A stretch of DNA of 64,000 bases, from the NCBI RefSeq assembly GCF_000585355.1, contig NZ_KK073873.1:2771703-2835702 (forward strand), read 5' to 3'. Under the pieces are notes generated by a model. The model had not been told where the DNA came from and did not search any database. It saw only the letters and a list, made by a program, of their open reading frames with translations. Both the position numbers and the translations under genes were made by a program. Shown here in pieces: positions 18,548-26,486 of this stretch. This DNA comes from Xylanibacter oryzae DSM 17970 (GTDB lineage: Bacteria > Bacteroidota > Bacteroidia > Bacteroidales > Bacteroidaceae). The number at the start of each line of letters is the position of its first letter. Within the stretch, counting starts at the first letter, position 1.

Positions 18548-18587
18548 GTTCAACCAAAGTTCAACTAAAGTTCAACCGCGGTTGAAC
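18548..18587. repeat. Four GTT(C/G)AAC heptamers phased at exactly 11 bp
   Basis: GTTCAAC starts at 18548, 18559 and 18570, and GTTGAAC at 18581, each 11 bp after the last. The final two form a perfect 18-bp palindrome GTTCAACCGCGGTTGAAC (18570-18587). Phasing of about one helical turn puts all copies on one face of the DNA, as in operator or iteron arrays. It lies about 165 bp upstream of the cassette's -7 box. Confidence 0.85.
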
Positions 18588-18777
18588 TCTGACACCCCTT
18601 TCTACGCAGGTGCGGAAATTAAAACTAATATTAATAAAGAAAATACAGCTAAAGCAGTATAAAAGAAACTGCTGCTGTTTCTGATTTTTCACTATATGAT
18701 ATTTGATTTTATAAAAGTAAAAGAGAAATGTCTTTGTGTGGTATATCTGTCGCTCTGTTATTCGCAGAATATTTTTC

Positions 18778-19113
18778 AAATAAAATGTCACAATACCACT
18801 ATATGTGTTAAACGACTGGATGTCAATACTATAACATCTTAAAAGGATCGATATAAATGCCACAAAACGTCACTCAAATACCACTCTGGAGCTATCCTTT
18901 AATACCTCAGGATGATAGCTTTTGAACCATGGGAGCTATCCTCCAACACCCCAAGATGATAGCTTTTAAACTACGGGAGCTATCTTTTGACAAGGTAGAA
19001 GCTATGCTCTATATAAAGTTTCGTTCGAGTGGTATTTGAGTGACGTTTTGTGATATTTCAGAATGCGTGAAAGTCCCATAAACACAGGGTAAGTGGTATA
19101 GTGACATTTATTT
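18778..19113. repeat. Nested inverted-repeat element enclosing 44-bp tandem repeats
   Basis: Inner arms 18861-18886 and 19027-19052 are a perfect 26-bp inverted repeat separated by 140 bp. Outer arms 18778-18800 and 19092-19113 match with one substitution and one indel. Inner and outer arms share the core GTCAC..ATACCACT. The 140-bp interior contains units beginning GGAGCTATC at 18888, 18932 and 18976, exactly 44 bp apart; the first two units also carry GATGATAGCTTTT at 18911 and 18955, so AGCTATC/GATAGCT can pair. No credible protein is encoded. It could be a MITE-like mobile remnant, a structured RNA or a protein-binding array. Confidence 0.8.
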
Positions 19114-19340
19114 ATAAAAAAATCGCATGACACCATTTCTAAATTAGTATCTTGATAGGACTTGTTACAAATACAGCGGTAGCAGTTTACTAAATTTAAA
19201 AGAATGTTTGCAATGATATCTGCGAATAATAGTATAAGATTCCGTTATTTTGTTATGCATAAAAATTACTTGTGTTCGAACACTATAAATGATTTAAGTC
19301 AAGTTTAATAACTTTTTGTGTATAAAAAGTTATTTATTTT

Positions 19341-19372
19341 TTTGATTAAAGTAAAAATTATTTGTATCTTTG
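19341..19372 (+). promoter_or_regulatory. Strong promoter for an intergenic transcript
   Basis: TTTG (19341-19344), a 20-bp spacer and TATCTTTG (19365-19372) match the Bacteroidetes consensus exactly. No large ORF follows; a terminator lies about 180 nt downstream. Confidence 0.7.
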
Positions 19373-19492
19373 CACTGTTTAAAATAAATTTTATAAAAAG
19401 GAATCGAGAAAACAATAGGTTTTTTTAGTAAAAAAAGATTGTATTAAGTGACTATTTGTGTCGAGAGATACGCATAGTACATTAATTTAATT

Positions 19493-19540
19493 ATGCCATT
19501 AGGGTTAGTGATTAATCTTATTGGCTTTCAATGGTTTTGA
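19493..19540 (+). CDS. Possible 15-residue hydrophobic peptide inside the intergenic transcript
   Basis: ATG at 19493 opens MPLGLVINLIGFQWF followed by TGA. The peptide is strongly hydrophobic. It overlaps the first hairpin of the candidate RNA, so the hairpin and the frame cannot be told apart by eye. No convincing ribosome binding site precedes it. It may be chance. Confidence 0.2.
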   Translation: MPLGLVINLIGFQWF

Positions 19541-19549
19541 ATAACCATA

Positions 19550-19591
19550 AAGTGGATCAGCTCTTTTTGAAAGTGTTGAGCCACTTTTTTT
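19550..19591 (+). terminator. Intrinsic terminator of the intergenic transcript
   Basis: An AAGTG...GCTC / GAGCCACTT hairpin with a small bulge is followed directly by seven T residues (19585-19591). Confidence 0.7.
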
Positions 19592-19690
19592 GTTCGTATC
19601 AAAGTTGCAAATAAACATTTAATCTTTTGTGAGAGTAAGAATAATTAAATAAAAATGCAGCCGTAAGGGAATTAATTGATGGAAATTTAA

Positions 19691-19698
19691 TATCTTTG
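19691..19698 (+). promoter_or_regulatory. -7 box for the sirtuin operon
   Basis: TATCTTTG lies 21 nt upstream of the ATG at 19720. It overlaps an earlier in-frame ATG at 19696, which therefore cannot be the translation start. No clear -33 box. Confidence 0.55.
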
Positions 19699-19719
19699 TG
19701 GCATAGAAATTTTTTAATT

Positions 19720-20421
19720 ATGAAAAAAATTGTAGTCTTGACGGGTGCCGGAATGTCTGTGGAGAGTGGATTGAGCACTTTTCGTGATGCCGGCGGTCTA
19801 TGGGAAAACTATCCTGTGCAGCAGGTAGCGTCGCACGAAGGGTGGGAGGCTGACCCTGAACTTGTGACTAACTTTTATAATATGCTACGTAAAAAACTGC
19901 TCGGGGCTAAACCTAATGAGGGGCATGATCTTGTGGCTAAGTTGCAGGAGAAATATGACGTCACTGTGGTTACACAGAATGTGGATAACCTGCACGAGAT
20001 GGCAGGCAGCAAAAATGTTATTCATCTGCATGGTGAACTGATGAAGGTCTGCTCTAGTAATGACCCTTATAATGCTAAGTTCGTACAGACTCTTGATGCT
20101 AAAAATTCGCAGGTGGTTCCCGGTACTAAAGCCGGTGACGGTAGTCTGTTGAGACCTTTCATCGTATTCTTCGGTGAGAGTGTGCCAATGATAGAACCTG
20201 CGGCTGCAGAGGCTCAGAAGGCTGATATATTCATCATAATAGGCACTTCGCTGAATGTTTATCCTGCTGCCGGACTGGTGCAGTATGTGAATAGTGATGT
20301 GCCGGTATATCTTATAGACCCTAAACCTGTGATGGCAGGTGGATACCATAAGGTGATACAGATACAGAAGGGGGCTTCGGATGGCATGAAGGAGCTGTAC
20401 ACAAAACTGATGGAGAAGTAG
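19720..20421 (+). CDS. NAD-dependent protein deacylase, sirtuin family, lacking zinc cysteines
   Basis: A 233-residue Sir2-fold enzyme that would remove acyl groups from lysines using NAD+. GAGMSVESGLSTFRD (residues 9-23) binds NAD, TQNVDNLH (85-92) lines the pocket, and HLHGE carries catalytic His104. A class-typical second NAD region GTSLNVYPAAGLV follows. The zinc ribbon normally built from two CxxC pairs after the catalytic His is absent: only one Cys (CSSND) remains. The start at 19720 is chosen because the earlier ATG lies in the promoter. It is followed after 4 nt by the C_GCAxxG_C_C gene. Confidence 0.9.
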   Translation: MKKIVVLTGAGMSVESGLSTFRDAGGLWENYPVQQVASHEGWEADPELVTNFYNMLRKKLLGAKPNEGHDLVAKLQEKYDVTVVTQNVDNLHEMAGSKNVIHLHGELMKVCSSNDPYNAKFVQTLDAKNSQVVPGTKAGDGSLLRPFIVFFGESVPMIEPAAAEAQKADIFIIIGTSLNVYPAAGLVQYVNSDVPVYLIDPKPVMAGGYHKVIQIQKGASDGMKELYTKLMEK

Positions 20422-20425
20422 ACTG

Positions 20426-20896
20426 ATGACTGATGGTAACCAAAAGAGAATAGACCGTGCGGTAGAACTCTTTATGAAGGGGTACAACTGTTCTCAGTCG
20501 GTGACGGTTGCTTTTGCCGACTTGTATGGTTTCTCTGAAGAACAGGCGCTGAAGGTGAGTGCCGGATTCGGTGGAGGAATAGGTAGGATGAGGCAGACAT
20601 GCGGGGCTTTCTGCGGTGCTGTGGCACTGGCAGGGATGGACTGCGGTGCCACTGATGGTGCCGATCGTGAGGGGAAATCCCACAACTATAGTGTTGTGCA
20701 GGGCATGGCGGCTAAGTATAAGGACAGGAACGGGTCGCTGATATGTGCCGAGATTCTCGGATTGAACGGAGCAGAGGCTGTGCCTGTAAGTGCGGAGGCT
20801 TCTGAACGGACCCCCGAATACTATAAGAATCGTCCATGTGCTATGAAAGTGAAGAGTGCAGCAACAATCTTCGCTGAATATCTGGAAAGTAAATAA
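20426..20896 (+). CDS. C_GCAxxG_C_C family (putative redox) protein
   Basis: A 156-residue protein of the cysteine-patterned C_GCAxxG_C_C family. Conserved cysteines are visible at Cys22 (YNCSQS), Cys59 and Cys63 (QTCGAFCGAV) and Cys73 (MDCGA), with further cysteines in LICAEILG and RPCAMK. The Gly-rich FGGGIGRM precedes the central pair. Family members are thought to have redox or metal-linked roles, but the biochemical function is not established. It lies between a sirtuin and rmuC, with 4- and 12-nt gaps, so all three are probably one transcript. Confidence 0.8.
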   Translation: MTDGNQKRIDRAVELFMKGYNCSQSVTVAFADLYGFSEEQALKVSAGFGGGIGRMRQTCGAFCGAVALAGMDCGATDGADREGKSHNYSVVQGMAAKYKDRNGSLICAEILGLNGAEAVPVSAEASERTPEYYKNRPCAMKVKSAATIFAEYLESK

Positions 20897-20908
20897 TCGA
20901 ATATTAAT

Positions 20909-22246
20909 ATGTCTATATTGTTACTTATCATCGGATTGCTCGTAGGAGCAATAGGTGCTTATCTGTTTCTCAATGGGAAGTCTTCTTCTATGGCTGAGGA
21001 GAACAGGCGGTTGTCTAATATTATTGCGTCGAAGAATACGGAGACGGAACTCCTTAGTAAGAGGATAGATGACATACGTAGTGAGAACGCGCTGGCCAAG
21101 GCTGAGGCTGAGGCTCGGTATGAGCGTGAAAAGGTGGAAGAGAGCCAGAGGCGCGACCGTCAACTGAAGGAGCAGCTTACACTGGTAGAGGAGCGTATGA
21201 CTAATGCTACTCAGCAACTGCTGAAGCAGCGTTCGCAGGAGTTGGATGAGAATAATCATAAACAGATGGGTACTATCATAGATCCTCTCAAGGATACTAT
21301 GATGCAGATGCGTAAGGCTATTGACGACAGTAATATAAAGAATGCTGAGAATACTTCATCGCTCAAAGAGCAGATTCGTAATCTGCTGGAGAGTGCGCAG
21401 AATATAGGTCAGGAGGCAGACAAACTGACTCGTGCCTTGCATAGCAATACGAAGGTTCAGGGTGATTTCGGAGAGATGATACTCAGCGAACTGCTCGAGA
21501 AATTCGGTTTCAAGAGGGGCGTGGAGTATGATGTGCAGGAGGTGCTCAGAGATGAAAACGGAATGTTGCTTAAGAACGCAGAGACCGGCAATACGATGCG
21601 TACTGATGTTATATTGCATTATCCTGACGGTAAGGATGTGATAATAGACTCGAAGGTGTCTCTCACGGCTTTTGTTGACTATATGAATGCTGATAATGAC
21701 TCTGATCGTGAACGTCTGCTTAATGATCATATAAGGAGTATACGCAATCAGGTGAGAAATCTGTCGGCAAAAGACTATAGTAGTTATGTTAAGAAGCCGC
21801 ATGTGGCTCTCGACTATGTGATAATGTTTGTTCCTATTGAGTCGGCTTTAGTTCTGGCCTTGTCTAAGGAACCTATGTTGTGGAGAGAGGCGTTCGAGAA
21901 GAATGTGTTTATCACCGGTGAACAGAATCTCTTTGCTGTGCTGCGGATGATACAGATAGCATGGACACAGAAACACCAGACAGAGAATCAGGAGAAGGTG
22001 TTCTCTCTGGCTAGTACATTTATATCGCGTGTAGGTGAGTTTGTTGACCGCTTTAATGATGTTGGTGTGAAGTTGGTTGCTGCTCAGAAGGCCTTCGGAT
22101 TTGCACAGGAAAAATTGAAGGATGGTAATCAGAATCTACTGAAACCTGCTCAGAGTCTTATCAAGTTGGGTGCCAGGCAGAATCCTAAGCATCCCTTGCC
22201 CAAACCGGTTGGTGAGGATGAAAAATTGATGTTGGAAGAAGAATAA
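20909..22246 (+). CDS. rmuC: DNA recombination protein RmuC
   Basis: A 445-residue RmuC-family protein. It has one N-terminal membrane helix (residues 3-20), a long coiled coil rich in Glu, Lys and Arg (about 25-170), and the RmuC domain with FGEMILSELLEKFGF, DVILHYPDGKDVIIDSKVSL and HVALDYVIMFVPIE. RmuC limits inversions between short inverted repeats and is nuclease-related; its mechanism is only partly known. It is the last gene of the sirtuin operon. No terminator with a T-run was found after it. Confidence 0.9.
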   Translation: MSILLLIIGLLVGAIGAYLFLNGKSSSMAEENRRLSNIIASKNTETELLSKRIDDIRSENALAKAEAEARYEREKVEESQRRDRQLKEQLTLVEERMTNATQQLLKQRSQELDENNHKQMGTIIDPLKDTMMQMRKAIDDSNIKNAENTSSLKEQIRNLLESAQNIGQEADKLTRALHSNTKVQGDFGEMILSELLEKFGFKRGVEYDVQEVLRDENGMLLKNAETGNTMRTDVILHYPDGKDVIIDSKVSLTAFVDYMNADNDSDRERLLNDHIRSIRNQVRNLSAKDYSSYVKKPHVALDYVIMFVPIESALVLALSKEPMLWREAFEKNVFITGEQNLFAVLRMIQIAWTQKHQTENQEKVFSLASTFISRVGEFVDRFNDVGVKLVAAQKAFGFAQEKLKDGNQNLLKPAQSLIKLGARQNPKHPLPKPVGEDEKLMLEEE

Positions 22247-22327
22247 CTCTTCAAATCTGTCAAAGGTGAAAGGTAGTGATTTTTTAAAGTTATTCAGAGT
22301 AATATGACTGTTTGTATGATATAAACA

Positions 22328-22351
22328 TTATCTTTGCATAAACAAAGATAA
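22328..22351. promoter_or_regulatory. Palindrome carrying a -7 box on each strand
   Basis: TTATCTTTG, a 6-nt loop (CATAAA) and CAAAGATAA form a perfect inverted repeat, so TATCTTTG occurs in both orientations just before the ATG at 22357. The plus-strand box has TTTG upstream at only 14 bp. It could be a bidirectional promoter core or an operator covering the -7 box. Confidence 0.5.
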
Positions 22352-22356
22352 CGACG

Positions 22357-22842
22357 ATGGATATAAACAGCCTTATAATAGAAACAATGAAATTCTTTGC
22401 GGGAGACGCAAAGCGTATACAACATTTTATTAAGGTACATTCGTTTGCCAAACTTATAGCTCAAGGTGAGGGTATGGATGATATCACTCTTAATACTCTT
22501 GAGGCTGCTGCTGTGGTGCATGATACGGGCATCAAACCGGCTGAGGAGAAGTATGGTCAGTGTGACGGTAAGTTGCAGGAAAAGGAGGGACCGGCTGTGG
22601 CCAGACCGCTGCTTAATAAATGTGGGGCTACTGATGAGCAGATAGACAGGATATGCTTCTTGATAGCTCATCATCATACGTATAATAATATTGATGCTCA
22701 GGATTATCAGATATTGGTTGAGGCTGACTTTCTAGTCAATATATATGAGGATGGCATAGCCAATGTGGATACGATAAGAGATAAAATATTCCGTACTGCT
22801 ACGGGTGCTGAAATGTTGAATGTAATGTTTAGGAAAGATTAA
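22357..22842 (+). CDS. HD domain-containing protein (putative phosphohydrolase)
   Basis: A 161-residue single-domain HD protein. VVHDTG (His55, Asp56) supplies the metal-binding pair, an upstream VHSFAKLIA gives the first His, and HHHTYNNID near residue 107 gives the later histidines. Such proteins hydrolyse phosphate esters, often nucleotides, but the substrate cannot be read here. The palindromic -7 element lies 5 nt before the ATG. A small gene of unknown function follows after 9 nt. Confidence 0.8.
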   Translation: MDINSLIIETMKFFAGDAKRIQHFIKVHSFAKLIAQGEGMDDITLNTLEAAAVVHDTGIKPAEEKYGQCDGKLQEKEGPAVARPLLNKCGATDEQIDRICFLIAHHHTYNNIDAQDYQILVEADFLVNIYEDGIANVDTIRDKIFRTATGAEMLNVMFRKD

Positions 22843-22851
22843 GGTAAAGCC

Positions 22852-23202
22852 ATGGAACAAAAAAATATTGAAAATGAATTCATTCAGAATATGATGGATG
22901 ACTATTATAATGGAGACTTGGCTTCTTATCCTTATTTCGGCGAGTATATCAGATGGAAGAAAGGTGATGTGCCTTGGCCTATGATGGATAGACATTCTGC
23001 CAGGGATATAATAAATAAGGCAACTGATGATATAGACAAATTCGGAGTGATGAGAAATACAACTGAATTTGTTGCGCATGTTAAGGATAATGATATCATT
23101 GACCATTATGACAAATACGGGGAGAATAGATATGTGGTTGCATATCTTTCAGAACTATTGCAGGATTATACTAAGTTGATGCAGGACGGATATTTCGACT
23201 AG
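22852..23202 (+). CDS. Hypothetical protein, 116 residues
   Basis: I do not recognise this protein. It is soluble-looking and acidic, rich in Asp, Tyr and Met, with a central WKKGDVPWPMMDRHSARDI and no signal peptide or membrane span. Codon use resembles its neighbours and the frame is clean. It follows the HD gene by 9 nt, so the two are probably co-transcribed. It converges with the gene ending at 23216 with only 13 nt between stops. Confidence 0.7.
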   Translation: MEQKNIENEFIQNMMDDYYNGDLASYPYFGEYIRWKKGDVPWPMMDRHSARDIINKATDDIDKFGVMRNTTEFVAHVKDNDIIDHYDKYGENRYVVAYLSELLQDYTKLMQDGYFD

Positions 23203-23215
23203 TATTGTAACGTTT

Positions 23216-24667
23216 TTATAGTATTGCCGTGATGTCTTCTATACCATTTTTGCTTATGGCTACACGGTAGTGATAATATTCGGTAGTGATATCCTGGTAT
23301 GTGCATTGAATGACAAAGTTGATGAAGTAAACTCGGTGCCCGCTTACTTCTGAATATCCTCCTGAACCGTCGTTGGCATATAGAGGTACACCGGGGTCAT
23401 CCATATTGCGCATGAACTCGAACAGGTTGCATCTTATTATGTCGTTAACGCCTTCCATTCGATAATGACTTGACTTGCTCACATTCTTCCTCTTGAGGTG
23501 CATCTTCTTGCGGTATAGGATAATCTGTTCGTTTACACCTCGACTTATCTCCAGTAGGGTGTTACGCTGACGTTTCTGCTGAACATTAGGTGGAAGTTTG
23601 TCGGGCGTGATATAATCGAAGCCTTCTTTGCACCATCCCAGTTTGAGATAGTGTATGCTCATGGATGTCTTGTAGTCGTAGAATTTGCTGCCCATTTTAT
23701 GAGCGAAATAAAAGCGTATAAGTTCTTTAATACGGTCTTTGAACATATAACTCACCACAAGAGCAATGAATAGCGGTAAGGTGAAGTTGCCATAGGTCTG
23801 CTGGAATGAGAACGCTATCATGGTGGCAAATATCATTGACAGGCCTGCTGCTAACATAAATGCAAGCTGCTCTAACAGGAATGTATTGCGACGCTTGCTT
23901 ACGGCAAGGAATAGATTGCTCTCGGCAAACTTTTTGAGCATGCCTGCACGGTGTATAAAACCCTTGTTATTATCGGTAGATTGTGCTTCGACGTACAGAT
24001 ACCCCATGTTTTTTTTGTAGGCCAGTTCCTTATCAAGCAGATCTGATATATCTGTTTTTGCTTCATCCCAAGTATCGCGTTTTTCTTTCTTCAGATAACT
24101 GCACAGTAGGAATAGGTGTTGCTCGGTAACGTTGGATATGAACTCGTCGGCAAACTGGTAGTATTCTTTTGCTGTTGTGTTGTTAAGCCGGTTAACTGTG
24201 CTGTAAAGACTACGGTATTGGTTGACCCAGGTATCTATGCCTTTTGCCATAATACGACAATGGTCCGGTTGTCCGCCTTCTGATAATACCATACGGTAAG
24301 TGTCACGCAGGGTGCTCTTGAATATTGATGCGGCCATTTTTACTTCGCTTTCGAACTTTTCCAGAGCCCTTGGGTTATTAAATTTTTCCAATCGATTTAT
24401 GGCTCTGACAAGCATACGGAAAGGCATGTTGTCGGCACTGGTAAGTTGGGCCAGCGTGAAGGTGGGAGTGATAAGGCGTATATGCGAATGCACGTTCTGA
24501 TAGAACATGGCTTTACTAAAGGTACGGCGGTTGATATCCAAGCTTTCGGGCATGAATATCCATGTGTTCATCACGAAGTCACTCTCAGGCATATCCGGTT
24601 GCGCGATATAACCTACCTTAAACTCTATAGTGTTGCTGTCGTGTATCTTGCTCTGTATGTCTATCAT
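23216..24667 (-). CDS. Conserved-looking membrane protein of unknown function
   Basis: A protein of about 483 residues. The N-terminal half looks cytoplasmic and helical (TWVNQYRSLYSTVNRL). Two adjacent hydrophobic helices lie near residues 270-320, then a basic C-terminal half ends in a beta-rich segment (GYSEVSGHRVYFINFV). The ATG at 24667 is chosen because GGGAGGGG precedes it by about 8 nt; an in-frame start 30 nt earlier lacks this. It lies 39 nt after the Na/Pi symporter gene and is probably co-transcribed. I assign no family. Confidence 0.75.
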   Translation of the reverse strand: MIDIQSKIHDSNTIEFKVGYIAQPDMPESDFVMNTWIFMPESLDINRRTFSKAMFYQNVHSHIRLITPTFTLAQLTSADNMPFRMLVRAINRLEKFNNPRALEKFESEVKMAASIFKSTLRDTYRMVLSEGGQPDHCRIMAKGIDTWVNQYRSLYSTVNRLNNTTAKEYYQFADEFISNVTEQHLFLLCSYLKKEKRDTWDEAKTDISDLLDKELAYKKNMGYLYVEAQSTDNNKGFIHRAGMLKKFAESNLFLAVSKRRNTFLLEQLAFMLAAGLSMIFATMIAFSFQQTYGNFTLPLFIALVVSYMFKDRIKELIRFYFAHKMGSKFYDYKTSMSIHYLKLGWCKEGFDYITPDKLPPNVQQKRQRNTLLEISRGVNEQIILYRKKMHLKRKNVSKSSHYRMEGVNDIIRCNLFEFMRNMDDPGVPLYANDGSGGYSEVSGHRVYFINFVIQCTYQDITTEYYHYRVAISKNGIEDITAIL

Positions 24668-24706
24668 ATATTGTCCCCTCCCACGGACGATATTCAATAT
24701 GAGGTG

Positions 24707-26398
24707 TTAAGCGTCTTTCTGTTTAGTACCCATACGGGCTTCAACCACGTTTACCACGTAGTCACCCAGTCTCTCGCAATCGCTTATGATATCCATATAC
24801 ATCGTGCCTATGGCATATGTATATTGGTGAGTGTTTACATCATTGATATTCTCACTCTTAAGTTGGTTGCGGTAGTTGTTGATTTCGTTCTCAATGTTGA
24901 ATGAGCGGTTGGCATCGAGATTCTCCTTGCGCCCGCTAAGCAGGATATTCATATGCGTAAGACTGTCATCTGTAAGTTCAAGCATCTGATGGATATGCTC
25001 ATATTGCTTTTCGGTGAAGTCTTCCTTGCCTTTGATCTTACGGTTGATGGTGCGGGCTATATTGAAACAGCTATCGCCAATACTCTCTATTTCGGATATC
25101 TCGCGCAGCATGGCACGTATCTTACCCTTAGTCTCGATGCTAAGGTGTGCGTCGCTGACACTATCCAGATAGTTGGCTATCTCTATTTCCATATTGTCAC
25201 TTATGTTCTCGTATTTTTCTATACGGCTATACAACTTGACGAATGCAGTCTCGTCTGTCGTAGTAAGCAGTTCACGGACAAAGCCGAACATCCTCTGTAT
25301 CCTTTCGCCAAAATTGCTTATCTCTTTCTGAGCTTCAAGTACAGAAAGCTCGGGTGTATTCATGAATCCACCGGTAACAAAACGCAGACGGAAGTCGTCT
25401 TCATATTCGTTTTTGCGTGGCTTGATCACCTTACATACAAACTTCTCTATTTGTGGTATAAACCATATCAACACTAGTGTATTGCTTACATTGAATGTGG
25501 TGTGAAAAGCTGCCAGTACAAATGATAGAACTGTCTTGTTGGTAACATGAGATGGATCGGTGACGCCAACGAAACTACAAACCATGTTAACGAAAGGATG
25601 GAATATGCAGAGTACCCATATCACACCGAAGACGTTGAAGAACATGTGGGCAAAGGCTGCACGGCGTGCTTGGGTGTTGGCGGTAATAGCTGCAATATTA
25701 GAGGTAACGGTGGTACCTATGTTCTCGCCCATCACTAATGCGATACCTTGATATATGGGAAGTACACCACTTGAACACAATATCATTGTTATGGCCATAA
25801 TGGCTGCCGAAGATTGCACAAACATAGTCATCACACTACCTATTAATAAGAAGACGATAGTGGTAGTAAAACTGTTGGGGTCGAACAACTTGAAGAAATG
25901 CAAAATAGGTGCGTCATGTGCCAGATCCATGTCTATACCGGTTTGTCTCAATATGCCCAGACCGAGGAACATGAATGATACACCAAATAAAAAATCGCCG
26001 ACATTCTTGCGCTTTTTGCTATATATAAGAATGATGGCGATGAAAAATGCCGGCCAGACAAAGTCTGTTACATTGAATGAGAAACCGGCACTCATTATCC
26101 ATGCTGTGAGCGTGGTGCCTATGTTGGCACCCATTATAATAGAGATAGCCTGCGCTAATGTTAGCAAACCGGCATTCACAAATGATACGGTCATTACAGT
26201 GGTAGCCGTAGACGACTGTACTGATGCTGTAACTAAAGTTCCGGTTATCACTCCGAGGAAGCGGTTGGTTGTCATTGCCTGAAGTACGTGGCGCAACTGC
26301 GAGCCTGCCATTTTTTGCAGACTTTCACTCATCGATTTCATCCCATACATCAGGAGAGCGAGCGAACCGATAAGTTTAAAAAAAATCCAAATCGACAT
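24707..26398 (-). CDS. Na+/phosphate cotransporter family protein with PhoU-like domain
   Basis: A 563-residue inner-membrane protein. The first 320 residues hold two Na/Pi-cotransporter repeats, each with a QSS signature: SVQSSTATTVMTVSF and FVQSSAAIMAITMI. From about residue 350 a helical PhoU-like domain follows (FGERIQRMFGFVREL ... ESIGDSCFNIARTINRK ... DCERLGDYVVNV). The family imports phosphate with sodium; the PhoU part may regulate it. It is divergent from the nucleoside kinase gene across 88 bp. Confidence 0.9.
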   Translation of the reverse strand: MSIWIFFKLIGSLALLMYGMKSMSESLQKMAGSQLRHVLQAMTTNRFLGVITGTLVTASVQSSTATTVMTVSFVNAGLLTLAQAISIIMGANIGTTLTAWIMSAGFSFNVTDFVWPAFFIAIILIYSKKRKNVGDFLFGVSFMFLGLGILRQTGIDMDLAHDAPILHFFKLFDPNSFTTTIVFLLIGSVMTMFVQSSAAIMAITMILCSSGVLPIYQGIALVMGENIGTTVTSNIAAITANTQARRAAFAHMFFNVFGVIWVLCIFHPFVNMVCSFVGVTDPSHVTNKTVLSFVLAAFHTTFNVSNTLVLIWFIPQIEKFVCKVIKPRKNEYEDDFRLRFVTGGFMNTPELSVLEAQKEISNFGERIQRMFGFVRELLTTTDETAFVKLYSRIEKYENISDNMEIEIANYLDSVSDAHLSIETKGKIRAMLREISEIESIGDSCFNIARTINRKIKGKEDFTEKQYEHIHQMLELTDDSLTHMNILLSGRKENLDANRSFNIENEINNYRNQLKSENINDVNTHQYTYAIGTMYMDIISDCERLGDYVVNVVEARMGTKQKDA

Positions 26399-26486
26399 AT
26401 TTTTCTCTAATTTATTGCGGTATTGTTAGTTTTACTAAAGAATATAAGTATCTTTACATACTTTTATAACTATAGCTGTACTAAAA

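Larger units (their letters stand above)
19376..19591 (+). ncRNA. Candidate structured small RNA, about 215 nt
   Basis: A consensus promoter upstream and a terminator at the 3' end define a transcript of about 215 nt. Two further hairpins precede the terminator: 19495-19525 (13-bp arms with one mismatch and G-U pairs, 5-nt loop) and 19531-19548 (ATGGTT/AACCAT). The 5' half is A/T-rich. It does not look like 6S RNA, tmRNA, RNase P RNA or SRP RNA as I know them. Because the terminator precedes the sirtuin promoter, it is probably independent rather than a sirtuin leader. A 15-codon ORF inside is listed separately. Confidence 0.5.

Noticed and set aside
18561..18863. 100-codon minus-strand frame in the 18.3-19.7 kb gap
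   Set aside because: Its composition is dominated by Phe, Ile, Tyr and Lys, as AT-rich non-coding DNA gives. It runs through the GTTCAAC array and the outer repeat arm, and lacks a ribosome binding site.
18888..19008. CRISPR array in the 44-bp repeats
   Set aside because: Only two to three units exist, the whole unit repeats without unique spacers, and no cas genes are in the window.
19376..19591. 6S RNA, tmRNA or RNase P RNA as the identity of the intergenic transcript
   Set aside because: There is no long closing stem with a central bubble (6S), no resume codon plus tRNA-like ends (tmRNA), and it is too short and lacks the conserved core for RNase P RNA.
19885..20487. 200-codon minus-strand frame opposite the sirtuin gene
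   Set aside because: It is antisense to clear Sir2 motifs, with no promoter or ribosome binding site.
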